Below, piece by piece: positions 1 through 9,829 of a stretch of DNA of 64,000 nucleotides. The notes under the pieces are model-generated. The model was not told where the DNA came from. It was given only the letters and a program-made list of their open reading frames with translations, and ran no database searches. Each line of letters starts with the position of its first letter. The first letter of the stretch is position 1. This stretch comes from Parietichytrium sp. I65-24A. Taxonomy: Eukaryota > Sar > Bigyra > Thraustochytrida > Thraustochytriidae. A program made the position numbers and the translations under genes. Where the stretch lies: contig BLSF01000024.1 in the NCBI GenBank assembly GCA_012862575.1, positions 312,843-376,842 on the forward strand, given 5' to 3'.

Positions 1-455
1 GTGAGTTTCGCACCGGGTTTCGCTCGCGCATATCTGGGCAATGAGAGTCACAGCCGATGGGAGCAAATGAGCGACTTGACCCGACTGTGAGTAGATTCTG
101 CTATCTCTGCGGAGGACGGTGCTCCGTATTCGTGCAGATTCTGCCGCTGGGAGTACGCTCGAGAGGACCCGCCGAGCTGACGGCGGCTGTGGCACTGGCT
201 GGGCACCCACACCGACAACGCGGGTATGGCCTGTGGACTCTGACTGGGCTATCAGTTGCGAGCCGAAAGAAACCGAAAACGCCGTGAACTCCATCCCGTT
301 GCAAATCGTTTTTATTTACTAGGAGAACAGAGTTTCGGGCGTACTACCAAGCTCGTCGTTACGCGTAGCAAGCTGTTTAGAGGTCGCAGAGGTCGCAGAG
401 GCGGCAGTTTTGATTTAAACGCAACCGTGTTTGGAACGCTGCCGGCGGAACTCAA
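1..455. other. Intergenic / upstream region
   Basis: No convincing gene is seen here. The reading frames are short, overlap on both strands and show no recognisable domain. The stretch directly before the ATG at 456 is a plausible 5' leader and promoter for the PH-like gene. It contains a short imperfect repeat of the form AGAGGTCGCAGAGGTCGCAG near 379-398. Confidence 0.5.
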
Positions 456-3400
456 ATGGGGGTCGATGATGAACTCGCTGAACTGCGAAAGCGCTTGGGA
501 CCGAATGCAGACCTTCGTAGACTTGCAGCGGAAGCACACCTTCGACGTGAAGAAGCGCGCGATCTGAGTGTCTCGGAGCTTCACCAGGCGATTGCTTCAG
601 TTGGTCGAACGTTGAGCAACAAATCCGTAGAAAGGGACGATGTCGGGGGGGACGGCTCTAAACCGGATGACGCATCTGCCCCGCTCGATGCTGCTCGCCA
701 GGCTTTACTGCAGATGGATCTCGCGTTTCTTCGGGCAGAGATGGCTTCGCGAGGTTCAAAAGATGACTCGCCAATCTACGATCGAGCTCACTCTCCGCAA
801 CAATCTCCGGAGTACCTCGCCTGGGCGCTCGCTCGAGATGCTTTCAGTGGAGAATGGTCCGAGTATATCGTGAGCTGCAAGACGCCCCAAATACAACCAG
901 TTTCCTCTGAAGATGTGCACTTTCAGTCCATCGGAAAATCCCGCCAGCAAATGCACCTTACCAGAGCAACTGTTTCAGTCAATCCTAAAGCTTCGGTATT
1001 GAGAGGTCTTGAACGACAAGAGGGGCGGTCAGTTTTTGCTCTCGAGCTCGCGCTAGCGGGAGGGACAAAGACTGTCTTGGCTTTCAACAGCCCAGAGGAA
1101 CGTGATCAGTGGGCTCGAACACTGCAAGCTGGAGCGACAGGTACTTTATCTCAGGGTGAAAAAGCATCAGAAAAGTCAAAGCTGTGGGGCACAGCTGCTC
1201 TTCAGGGGTTCGTGGTGAAAAAGTCTGCTTCTGCTGGGGCTCTCTTCGGGGTGTCCCCGAAATGGAAGCGCAGATTCTGCAGGATTGTGTGGCACCCTGC
1301 GGAAAATCAGTGGATGTTACTGGTCTACAGCACGACCGGAACCAAAACCGCCCTCGGTCAGTCGGCACGTCTGGAGCTCGTCCAAAATCCCGCAAACCTC
1401 CGTTTTCCTCGGGACTACTCCGGACTCGAAAAGGCGCTTACTGCCGTACGGATTGCGGCAGAGCATGAGAGCTCCATACCCGTAGATATTTTTGCGGTGC
1501 ACGATGTTAGTATGTGGGTCACCCAGGCGCAGCCAAAGCAGAAAGAGGGAGGTCGCGGGTCCTATGTTGGAGAGGATAGACAAGGAAGCGCGCGAGATAC
1601 TGTGGCGGAGGATTTGGAGGGGCACAGCTTCGCATCCAAACAGGAAAGGATCAACGAGTTGAATTCGAACTTGGCCCCGCCGGTTGAGACTGAACGCGAC
1701 GTCTCGGCGCGGCCGGACGATCTTGAAGAGATACCTTCGCACAACACCGCGGAGCCAAACCCTAGCACAACATTTTCTGGCGGTGCTCATCGTTTGGAGA
1801 CTCAATCCGCTGAAAGTTCTCGTTCACAAAAAGGTTTATTCACGGATCATAGCAGCTTTGTTGCCAACGGCAAAAGAGAAGATGGAGTGGGCTGCGAGAA
1901 GGGAAATAAACCAGAATCTGACTTCGAGGCAAGGCAGGTTACTTCGCACATGAGATCAGTTACAAACAAAGGTGAGATCAATGCTGCAGATAAGTCAGCT
2001 CAAGAAAAACCCATGCGGGAGCGTAAAAGCAGTCTTAAGAGAGCAGAAGAAATGTTGGCTACAGTGAAATCTTCACGGAACGGATCGCAAGCGCTCGATG
2101 GAAATCTTCGGTCTGCGAAGATAACCTCGCCCCGAAAAGCTCAGCGAAAAAAATCAGATACTCCCAGGACAAAGATGGTGGCCGAGGAAAAACCTAGCCT
2201 TCAATCAGTGAATCCAGCCAGACGGCTGTCAGCTGCTTGTGTGGAATTGGAGCGTCTCGAAGCATTTCTTTCTGAATTGAGTTCGGAGTCACTGGTCTGT
2301 GCAGAAGCAAAGAAACTTGGCACTGAGCTGAGCAAGCATTTAGTCTCGGCTCAAGCTGCATATGCAAGTGACAAGTCCATTCCGCAGTATTTGCTTGCCC
2401 TCGACCTTAATGACCTTGGGCAGAAAGCGGTGAAGAAATTCCTCGCGGATCCATCCCGGGACCACACTACAGAACTTTTAGAATACGCAGACCAAGCTTC
2501 TTCTCTCAGCCAGACAAACTTCGAGCAGATATCTTTAAGCTCGGCTAGGCTGGTAAAGAGAATATGCGCTTTTGCGAAATCTAGCACAGAGGCGCTGTTC
2601 AGCTCCATTAAGAGCTCTGTGAGCGAGTGCTCTTCGTCAGTGGCTAGTTCTTTCGAGAGAACAAGAGGGGCAAGCTCTAGCACGGCAGATTATCTTTCCG
2701 AGGACTTCTCAGATTGCGAAGATTTATCGGGTGGGTTTGACGGTGCTGCTCCGCCAAGCAAACTCATCTCATTGCAAGACTACACATCAACCACATTCGA
2801 TTCCTCGGTATCGCTTGTTGGTGGCGCTTCAGAACAGGAAAAAACAATATACGACCCAATGACGATCAAGCAAATAATCGGTCAGAACGAGAGCAATAGT
2901 AAATTTATTATTGATCGTCTTGTGCAGCAGATTTCGGAGGAGTCTGCTTCAAGAGCTGGGAAGATGCCTCGCGCTCCTACACGGCCATGTCCGGCATCTC
3001 CTCCGGCATCCCCTCCAACGTATGCAGCGCAGTCTAGTTCGACTTTGTACAGCAAATTTACTGGGCCAAATGCAAGGGCGTGGTTGGATGCTCTAGCCGA
3101 GTCCAAGAGGGAAGTTTATCGCGACGTAGTGTCAGCGCCAGCTGTTAGTGGCATGGAGATAAATCAAACCCAACTCAAGGATTCTGTGGACCAGCACGCA
3201 CCGCAACAAGATCGGGTAGAGGAAGCGCCATTTCGAGCCGAGAAAGAGCGCGCCGTGCCAGATCCACTAACCCGGAATGTCAAAAAGCCTGGAAGGTCGC
3301 GCAAGCAGACTCTGCCGATGGATCCAAAGGCGCAGGAGATCTGGGCCTACAAGAGAGGCTTTAGAGATGCCGAATGGACCCGTCTGCATTTGAGAGTCGA

Positions 3401-4712
3401 AGATGACGCCAAAACGTTGGTCATATCCGATAGGTCTGGCAGTACTAGTTTCTTTCCACTCCGAGGTGCGTGCGTGGAAGTGCTAGGGAAAGTTCCTCCA
3501 ACGGAGTCTAGTGTGGTTGGCGGCCAGATACGGACTCTCTTCGAGCTCTCTCTGACGATGGTCACTGGGGAGTGGGTGAGTCTTGCATTCGAAACTGAGC
3601 ATTGCTTGAGCGAGTGGGCAGAATCGCTAAAGGCAATAAGCTTTAACCCCGGAAAATGTATCGAAGAAACAAAGGCTGCTGTCGGACCTGTGAAAGGGCC
3701 ACATTACGACATGAATGGGCACAGAATCCTCCCAACACAAAATGTCACGAAACTGCCCAGGGAAGGGAGTTCTAGGAGATCTTCCGATTTGCCGCCGCCA
3801 TCTGTGGAATTAAGCCCTACTCTCTCGGCATTTTCGGGTTTGGATTCACTACCGGGGGAACGTTACTTTGCGGCTGATGACCTTGTCAAAGGAATGAAGA
3901 GGTTTGCCGCTGGAAAGGCTGAAACTGACGCAGAGCGCTCAGAAACTTGGAAGCAAATTGCTTTCAAGCTCGATACCATGTCACGGACAAGCAACTCAGA
4001 TGGCGCATCCTCAGTCGGGCTACCAAGCGGGTACAGCGAACTTGTCGGCACTAGTGAGCACGTGGAGGAAAAATCAGACAGTTTCGATGCCTCGGAATCA
4101 TCGGAGGAATTTGGCCCCTTTACATCTAACTTATGGGACGTCCAGCCCAGCTTCAGACTTGGGTACTCGGCTCAAAAGCTTGACGATCTGATTCGGCTCA
4201 GCTCCGTGAAAGTGCCTGTGGACCCAGCATTAAAGCTTGCTGAGAATCAGCGCAGTGGATTGCTCAAAAACCTACTGAGGGGGTCGGCCTGGCATGTGGT
4301 CGATAGCAGCCGGCTGAACCTGGAGAAGGTGTGGTTTCAGCTTCACCCGTCGCTGGACAAGCTCAGCATAGTCTTTCAGCAAGAAAGTCATGCAAGCAAA
4401 GCTCGACATAGAGATCGAAACATCGACATTCGAGACATTTGTAGGATAGTGCGCGGGGCCCCGACCGCCCGTCTTCTCACCGCGGCAGTCGAAGCCACGA
4501 AGCCAATCTTCATTGCATCTGGAGTCTCAAGCGGGCAAGCGAAAGAGCACGACGTGGGAATCGCACAAGAGTTGTTCGAGTGCTCGCTCTTGATTCATGT
4601 CGGTAGTGGTTTACCGGGATACGAAGAGCAAGTTGAGGTTCTCGCGCCAGATGCTGGCACTTGCTCACAATACGCCTCAGCATTGCACTTTTTGTGTGAG
4701 TGCTTTGAGTAA
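456..4712 (+). CDS. Large protein with several PH-like domains
   Basis: A single-exon frame of 1418 residues starting at ATG 456. Four segments have the pattern of pleckstrin-homology domains, with alternating beta strands and a closing helix with a conserved Trp: about residues 134-225 (closing helix contains DQWARTL), 248-356 (an opening segment with KWKRRFCRI), 960-1070 (closing with SEWAESLKAI) and a weaker one at about 1280-1417. The N-terminus is helical and charged. The linkers at about 360-960 and 1075-1270 are Ser/Glu/Lys rich and probably disordered. PH domains usually bind phosphoinositides or proteins at membranes, so a membrane-associated scaffold is the likely role. No catalytic domain is visible. 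The PH assignment is by pattern only; the first and last domains are the least certain. Confidence 0.7.
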   Translation: MGVDDELAELRKRLGPNADLRRLAAEAHLRREEARDLSVSELHQAIASVGRTLSNKSVERDDVGGDGSKPDDASAPLDAARQALLQMDLAFLRAEMASRGSKDDSPIYDRAHSPQQSPEYLAWALARDAFSGEWSEYIVSCKTPQIQPVSSEDVHFQSIGKSRQQMHLTRATVSVNPKASVLRGLERQEGRSVFALELALAGGTKTVLAFNSPEERDQWARTLQAGATGTLSQGEKASEKSKLWGTAALQGFVVKKSASAGALFGVSPKWKRRFCRIVWHPAENQWMLLVYSTTGTKTALGQSARLELVQNPANLRFPRDYSGLEKALTAVRIAAEHESSIPVDIFAVHDVSMWVTQAQPKQKEGGRGSYVGEDRQGSARDTVAEDLEGHSFASKQERINELNSNLAPPVETERDVSARPDDLEEIPSHNTAEPNPSTTFSGGAHRLETQSAESSRSQKGLFTDHSSFVANGKREDGVGCEKGNKPESDFEARQVTSHMRSVTNKGEINAADKSAQEKPMRERKSSLKRAEEMLATVKSSRNGSQALDGNLRSAKITSPRKAQRKKSDTPRTKMVAEEKPSLQSVNPARRLSAACVELERLEAFLSELSSESLVCAEAKKLGTELSKHLVSAQAAYASDKSIPQYLLALDLNDLGQKAVKKFLADPSRDHTTELLEYADQASSLSQTNFEQISLSSARLVKRICAFAKSSTEALFSSIKSSVSECSSSVASSFERTRGASSSTADYLSEDFSDCEDLSGGFDGAAPPSKLISLQDYTSTTFDSSVSLVGGASEQEKTIYDPMTIKQIIGQNESNSKFIIDRLVQQISEESASRAGKMPRAPTRPCPASPPASPPTYAAQSSSTLYSKFTGPNARAWLDALAESKREVYRDVVSAPAVSGMEINQTQLKDSVDQHAPQQDRVEEAPFRAEKERAVPDPLTRNVKKPGRSRKQTLPMDPKAQEIWAYKRGFRDAEWTRLHLRVEDDAKTLVISDRSGSTSFFPLRGACVEVLGKVPPTESSVVGGQIRTLFELSLTMVTGEWVSLAFETEHCLSEWAESLKAISFNPGKCIEETKAAVGPVKGPHYDMNGHRILPTQNVTKLPREGSSRRSSDLPPPSVELSPTLSAFSGLDSLPGERYFAADDLVKGMKRFAAGKAETDAERSETWKQIAFKLDTMSRTSNSDGASSVGLPSGYSELVGTSEHVEEKSDSFDASESSEEFGPFTSNLWDVQPSFRLGYSAQKLDDLIRLSSVKVPVDPALKLAENQRSGLLKNLLRGSAWHVVDSSRLNLEKVWFQLHPSLDKLSIVFQQESHASKARHRDRNIDIRDICRIVRGAPTARLLTAAVEATKPIFIASGVSSGQAKEHDVGIAQELFECSLLIHVGSGLPGYEEQVEVLAPDAGTCSQYASALHFLCECFE

Positions 4713-5329
4713 ATTATAGGAACTTTAAAAGTTCTTCGCGGTTTGTTGTTTCGCGCTTCTTTCCTACGACAGAGCTGAAGAGCAAGCCAAAAGCTTCCTT
4801 TTTCTCTAAAACCATGGAAATATTTTCAGCACCCATCACGCGGCACCAAATGTGCTCTTTTTATTTCAAATTCTTTCAATTGTTTCAATCTCGGATCCGA
4901 CGAGGCTAAACGAGGGTTCCCAGCATTGTTTTGGAGAGTTCAAAATAGTTCGAACAAACAATCGCACAATAACACGAGAACGCTACCTGGATTGATAGCG
5001 AGGCCATGCGAGGCCAAAGGATAATGCATGCACATGTCTGACTGTCAGTGAGTACTACGTACCGGTACCAGTATACCAGTACCGTAAATGGAGGTTGTGG
5101 TGACGAAGGAAGGGGAGAAGGGATGAGAAATGATGAGAAGGGAGGAAGGACGCGGCGAGTCGGGGTGAGGAGGGAGAGTCCAAAGGACGGCGAGAAGCGG
5201 CAAAGGAGGGGCGAGGAGCGAGAGAGAAGATAGCATTCGGAGAGGCAGCGAAGTGAAGACAGCAGGAAAAGACAGAAGGGCCGGGTTGGCGGGGGGTGTA
5301 AGCTGAGTGCTTTGGACTGAGACGGGACA
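4713..5329. other. Intergenic, between two + genes
   Basis: No gene is seen. Positions 5039-5090 hold a cluster of short palindromic elements (GTACGTACCGGTACC-like, and a CTGTCAGTGAGTAC element) that recur in other intergenic spaces of this window. From about 5100 to 5280 the + strand is purine rich and leads into the start of the SPX-EXS gene. Confidence 0.5.
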
Positions 5330-7702
5330 ATGGTTCATTTCGGCACCAAGTTGCAGACAAATAAGAACCAGCAGTGGGCGGACAAATATGTTGAATATGA
5401 CAAGCTAAAGAAAATCATCAAAAAGGTTGCCAAGAGGATGGATGGGATCAGAAAAAGGTCCATCAACTTGGAAGCCCCCGGGGACTCGTTCGAGGAGGAC
5501 GAAGATGATGACGTTGCGCACTCTGATAACGAAGGAAAGGAGAGGACCAAGCAAAAGGCTTTGCGAGCCGCACGCTCTGCGACTTTGGACGAAACCTCTT
5601 CGCTGCTCCCTGGCAACCGCGTTTCATTTGGTTATGACTCAGCCTCCGGCTCGGTGGAGTACATGGCAGCCCGGCAAGAGAGCTCACTAGGAGCGACGCC
5701 GTACAGCCGAGAGGTATACAGCCAGATTCTTCACAATAACCCTGACGATGAGTTTGTTAAGGCGGTCAAGCAAGAGGCTGCCAAAGTGGACAGCTTTTAT
5801 AAACAGCAGGTGGAGGAGCTTCGCGTTCGCATCCACCGGCTTCAGGTGACGATCTCGAAGTTGAAAAAAGCTCACCTCCGTATCGATCCCGACGTCGAAG
5901 AAGACGAGATAACGCTTCCTAAGGAGGCGTTGACAGCGGACTCTGCAAAGAGAGCATTTCGGGAGGCGTACAGAGAGCTGAAGTTTCTCCAAAACTACAC
6001 AATTTTGAATTATACTGCGTTTATCAAAATCTTCAAGAAGCACGACAAGGCCACTGGACTAAAGACGGGGAAGCAAATGATGAAACTGATACATAAATAC
6101 AGGGACGGGTTTGTGGAGTCCCCTGAATTGGCAGAACTGGTTGCGTCTGCTGAGAAAATTGTTGCAAACGCATTCTACGGAAGTAATATGATGGTTGCTC
6201 GAAGCGAGCTATTGATGAAGCAGCACCGCCTGAGCCACTGGGAAATGATGCATATTGGGCTTCGGATAGGTATGGTGCTAATCCTGTGCTGTTGGGTGAT
6301 TTGGGATGTGTCCGTGGACACGAAAATAATACTGGACGTCTCTGACGATTCAAACACCATTCGCGTGCAGCACCAGATGGATGCGGTACTTCGTGTGTTT
6401 CGCGGATTTGGCTTCTTTGTATTGTGCATGTGGTTGTGGCCTGTCTGTGTTTATGTGTGGACCACCGGGCGCATTAATTACATATACTTGTTTGAGTTTG
6501 ACCCCAGGCGAACTCTATTGTGGGAAGAAGCGTTAAGCCGCGCCACATCTGTCACGCTTGTCTACCTCTCGCTCATGCTTGCGTACGTGAAGATCACACT
6601 TGGCGCACTTGGGGTGCATTGGCTCTGGCTCGCGCGCTACATCCCGTTGGTCCTCTTTGCATATATGATTACTTTGCTGATGTTTCCGCTGAGCCAAACT
6701 GCTATCATTCTCGACACTCTCCTCAAAGTGGTGAGTGCACCAATGCACGAGGTTACGTTCTTGCAATCCTTCGTTGCGGACATCCTGACTTCCCTGGCCA
6801 GGCCTCTCGTGGATATCGCTTTCACGTTTTGTTTTTTCTTCAGTGGGGAGTGGCACCGGGTGTTTGATGAAAATATCAACGAGCGGCACAGTTGCGGATC
6901 GAATGACACCTTCGTCTACCGGGTGGCTCCTTTCGTGGTTGCTATGCCGCTAATGTTTAGAATCTTTCAGAATTTGCGCCGATACCATGATACCAAAAAA
7001 AGATTCCCTCATTTGGTGAACGGGTGCAAATACTTTTTGGCACAACAACTCGTTCTTTTGGGCGCTTTGCATCCTGTACTTCAAAATGGCGATCTAGCTG
7101 ATGCCACGGTTCGCTTTTACCGCATAGGCTTCCTCGCGGCGCTCGTTTCTTCGACGTTGCTGACCTTTTATTGGGATGTTCGTATGGACTGGGGAATTCG
7201 CACCTTGAAGCCACCTTTTCTTCGAGGGGCTGACCTGAGCCCTGCCGAGCCTTCGTCTCCAGACGACTTTGATAAAATAGGTGACGAGTCTCGAGGCTCT
7301 CGCGTTCGCAAACTATTGCTGACGGACCTCCGGCTTTACTATGCTGCCATCGTGCTAGATTTCTTTTTGCGCTTTGCATGGTGTTTGACTCTTGTCCCGA
7401 ACAAGGTGTTAGGTCAATACATGGATTCCTCGCACCTAAACTTCTTCCTCGGAACTGCTGAGCTCCTTCGCCGCACTATGTGGTGTGTCATTCGCGTCGA
7501 ATTCGAGCATTCTTCGAATGAGCACGAGTATCGAAGAGTAGAGCATATCCCGTCTCTTTTTGAGCAAGACGACGATCGGCACGAGCGCACGGCTTCGAAG
7601 TATTCCGTATTTGCAGAGCTCGGAATGTTCTCTGCAGTGGTTGTCTTTTTCTTTGCATTTGCATTTGCGAACGAGGAGGATCACCTCGGAGGCTCAAGCT
7701 AG
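5330..7702 (+). CDS. XPR1: SPX-EXS phosphate exporter (XPR1/PHO1 family)
   Basis: A protein of 790 residues. The N-terminal SPX domain (about 1-265) opens with MVHFGTKL and contains the lysine-rich helix YDKLKKIIKKV typical of SPX domains, which sense inositol pyrophosphates. Several hydrophobic membrane segments follow (first at about 308-326, then through about 490). The EXS domain (about 520-760) includes the RIFQNLRRYHDTKKRFPHL stretch and FYWDVRMDWG, both characteristic of XPR1/PHO1/ERD1 proteins. The family exports inorganic phosphate across the plasma or Golgi membrane under SPX control. An acidic Asp/Glu run follows the first SPX helices (about residues 54-70). The ATG at 5330 is chosen because SPX domains begin at the very N-terminus. 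Length fits XPR1 (about 700 residues). Confidence 0.93.
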   Translation: MVHFGTKLQTNKNQQWADKYVEYDKLKKIIKKVAKRMDGIRKRSINLEAPGDSFEEDEDDDVAHSDNEGKERTKQKALRAARSATLDETSSLLPGNRVSFGYDSASGSVEYMAARQESSLGATPYSREVYSQILHNNPDDEFVKAVKQEAAKVDSFYKQQVEELRVRIHRLQVTISKLKKAHLRIDPDVEEDEITLPKEALTADSAKRAFREAYRELKFLQNYTILNYTAFIKIFKKHDKATGLKTGKQMMKLIHKYRDGFVESPELAELVASAEKIVANAFYGSNMMVARSELLMKQHRLSHWEMMHIGLRIGMVLILCCWVIWDVSVDTKIILDVSDDSNTIRVQHQMDAVLRVFRGFGFFVLCMWLWPVCVYVWTTGRINYIYLFEFDPRRTLLWEEALSRATSVTLVYLSLMLAYVKITLGALGVHWLWLARYIPLVLFAYMITLLMFPLSQTAIILDTLLKVVSAPMHEVTFLQSFVADILTSLARPLVDIAFTFCFFFSGEWHRVFDENINERHSCGSNDTFVYRVAPFVVAMPLMFRIFQNLRRYHDTKKRFPHLVNGCKYFLAQQLVLLGALHPVLQNGDLADATVRFYRIGFLAALVSSTLLTFYWDVRMDWGIRTLKPPFLRGADLSPAEPSSPDDFDKIGDESRGSRVRKLLLTDLRLYYAAIVLDFFLRFAWCLTLVPNKVLGQYMDSSHLNFFLGTAELLRRTMWCVIRVEFEHSSNEHEYRRVEHIPSLFEQDDDRHERTASKYSVFAELGMFSAVVVFFFAFAFANEEDHLGGSS

Positions 7703-8434
7703 CTCTGACAAGAATGCTTTTTGTGCTGCGAAAATATCGATTTTCACTTTTTCGGTTAGGAGGCCAAACTTGCGCTCATGCTGCGAGAATTTTATAGAGT
7801 AGCGAGTTAAACGGGCACATGTCTTCATTAAGTAAATCTTGTCAAGAACGATTGCTTGCTCAGCGCCTATTCTTCCGAAGCTACTAAGGAAGACTGATCA
7901 CTGTCAGTGTGAACTCTTGCCATTATGGTTGACCATGTAGTGGCTGGAAGACCCGCGAACAAATTACGGTGTCAATCTTCTCAGAGCTATTTACTCTAGC
8001 TTGCAGATAAACAAATCGTGCCCGCCTTCACAAAGTCTTACTGACTCGATCTGATGACTGGCCTGAAGGGTGTGTCAACGAACTTCTCCCTTGCAAGAGA
8101 CCAAATTTCGGAGCGGAAGATTGGAACACAGAAATTCATTTCTTAAAATATACTCCCTAATAGAGCGATATTGATCCTAAGTCTTTACAAAGCAAATTTA
8201 CGTTTGATGGTTTGGGCACAGTCTCAAGTCGACTGTCAGTCCAAATCGACTTAGTAACTAGTGCAAGGAACTCTCCCACATCCACCTACTTAAGAACTCA
8301 AGTGGCTTGCCCGACCGCCTCAGCATTTCGAGCGATTTGCGAATCCACCTCCTTGGCAAACCACACCAAATTGTCGGCTGGTAACTCCCTGCCAAGTGTA
8401 CGCAGACGGCCCGGAGCCGGGTTGAGGAGCGCAA
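7703..8434. other. Intergenic, convergent 3' flanks
   Basis: This is the spacer between the 3' ends of the SPX-EXS gene (+) and the PP2A-B56 gene (-). No coding frame or RNA gene was recognised; it probably holds both 3' UTRs. Confidence 0.5.
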
Positions 8435-9829
8435 TTAGCACTTGCGTTCCTCCTCTTCCACGCATCCGATTTGCTTCTCAAGCTCGGCCCACTTTGACAT
8501 TCTGTTATTGCGTTTTGCTTTGAGAGCATCTGGGCCCTGTGCTCTGTTAAAAACGTTTGGATCAAGTCCATATCGCTCTTTGTAAATGTCAATGACATTG
8601 TAAGACAACATCGTCACGGCAGAGTTCCAGTGCGGGTTGGATGAGTCTATGTTCTTCAGAAGTGCTGTATATATGTTCTCAAAGTTGTGCTTCATGAACA
8701 TGTCCCCCTGGTCGAGGGCAAACAAATTCACAAGCTGCTCGTTGTTCCACAAGAACAAAGTGCGCTCACAGACCTGGAAATGGTCGCTGCAAATACACTT
8801 TGCAAGGCACTGGAACACCTTGGAGGCCACAGGTTCAAGGACATTCGGGTGAACAAGCTCTAGCACCTCCTCAAGCTCGTTGAGAAACATTACTTGCTTG
8901 GAGCTCACGCCATACGGCCAGTACTCTACGAGTTTGGACAGCACCAATTTGGCTGTCTGCGGATCCTTTTCGATGTACTGCAAAATACAGTAAGTAAGCT
9001 GCGATGTGAAAGATTGTATCCACGGAGACTTGTGCAATGGAATGAGAGAGTTCTTGATGAAGGCAAGATGCTCTGGCTTCAGCGGGAGAGCAAACCCATT
9101 AATAATGCTCCCAAGAATCTCCAGCAACTCTCCGACTCCATTCTGGCGTCTTCCTTCCGCGACGAATTTCGCAAACACGAATGAGATCTCCTTTCGAATG
9201 AACCCACGATGAGTCATGAACTTGCCGTAAATGCGATGAAGAATGGTTTTGAGATAGTCCCGCTCCCTCGGGTCGTCGGATTGGAACAGGGCAATCAGAC
9301 TAATGCAAAAATCCCTGTCGATAAGACCTTGCTTTTTGCCAACTTTGGCAGGAAAATCAGAGCTCACAACGAGACGGAGAAGTAGCTCATAAACAACTTG
9401 TTTGTGCGGCCAACTGGAGTCAAGCCAAGGCTCGTCTTCCTCCGGATCATAGTCGTCCAACTGAGGCGGCAGAGCGACGAAGAGGTTGGACTTGATCATG
9501 TTGATGAGGTCGGCAAGAATCGCGTCCGTGAGGTACTCCTGCTTTGATCTTGCCGGCCCAGAATTAAGAAAGTCCACCAAGTCCAGGAGAGCTTTGCGCT
9601 TGTTTGTCACAAATGCTTTGTCCTGCGCCTCATTGGAATTAAACTGCGCTAGCTCGGAGCAAAAGTCAAGTTTTTGTTTCAAAAGCTCCAGTCGCTTTGC
9701 GGCATTTGACACTGACTTGAGCGCCGGGAGCTCTTCCATCTCCCGCAGGTTAGCGGCTACGTTTACATCCTCCGATTTGGCATTTGAAAGCCGCCTACGA
9801 AGGCTTTTCACCAAGTTGTTGCCTCGCAT
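8435..9829 (-). CDS. PPP2R5: PP2A regulatory subunit B56 (B') family
   Basis: A protein of 464 residues, single exon, start ATG at 9829. The B56 helical-repeat domain spans about residues 45-430 and carries family signatures: the LADLINMIKSNLFVALPP stretch, DDYDPEEDEPWLDSSWPH, an RDYLKTILHRIYGKF block, and FAKFVAEGRRQNGVGELLEILGSIINGFALPLKPEH. B56 subunits give protein phosphatase 2A its substrate choice by binding LxxIxE motifs; they dock on the A scaffold and C catalytic subunits. The order and completeness of the blocks indicate a full-length, functional subunit. The N-terminal 40 residues are basic and variable, as usual for the family. Confidence 0.95.
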   Translation of the reverse strand: MRGNNLVKSLRRRLSNAKSEDVNVAANLREMEELPALKSVSNAAKRLELLKQKLDFCSELAQFNSNEAQDKAFVTNKRKALLDLVDFLNSGPARSKQEYLTDAILADLINMIKSNLFVALPPQLDDYDPEEDEPWLDSSWPHKQVVYELLLRLVVSSDFPAKVGKKQGLIDRDFCISLIALFQSDDPRERDYLKTILHRIYGKFMTHRGFIRKEISFVFAKFVAEGRRQNGVGELLEILGSIINGFALPLKPEHLAFIKNSLIPLHKSPWIQSFTSQLTYCILQYIEKDPQTAKLVLSKLVEYWPYGVSSKQVMFLNELEEVLELVHPNVLEPVASKVFQCLAKCICSDHFQVCERTLFLWNNEQLVNLFALDQGDMFMKHNFENIYTALLKNIDSSNPHWNSAVTMLSYNVIDIYKERYGLDPNVFNRAQGPDALKAKRNNRMSKWAELEKQIGCVEEEERKC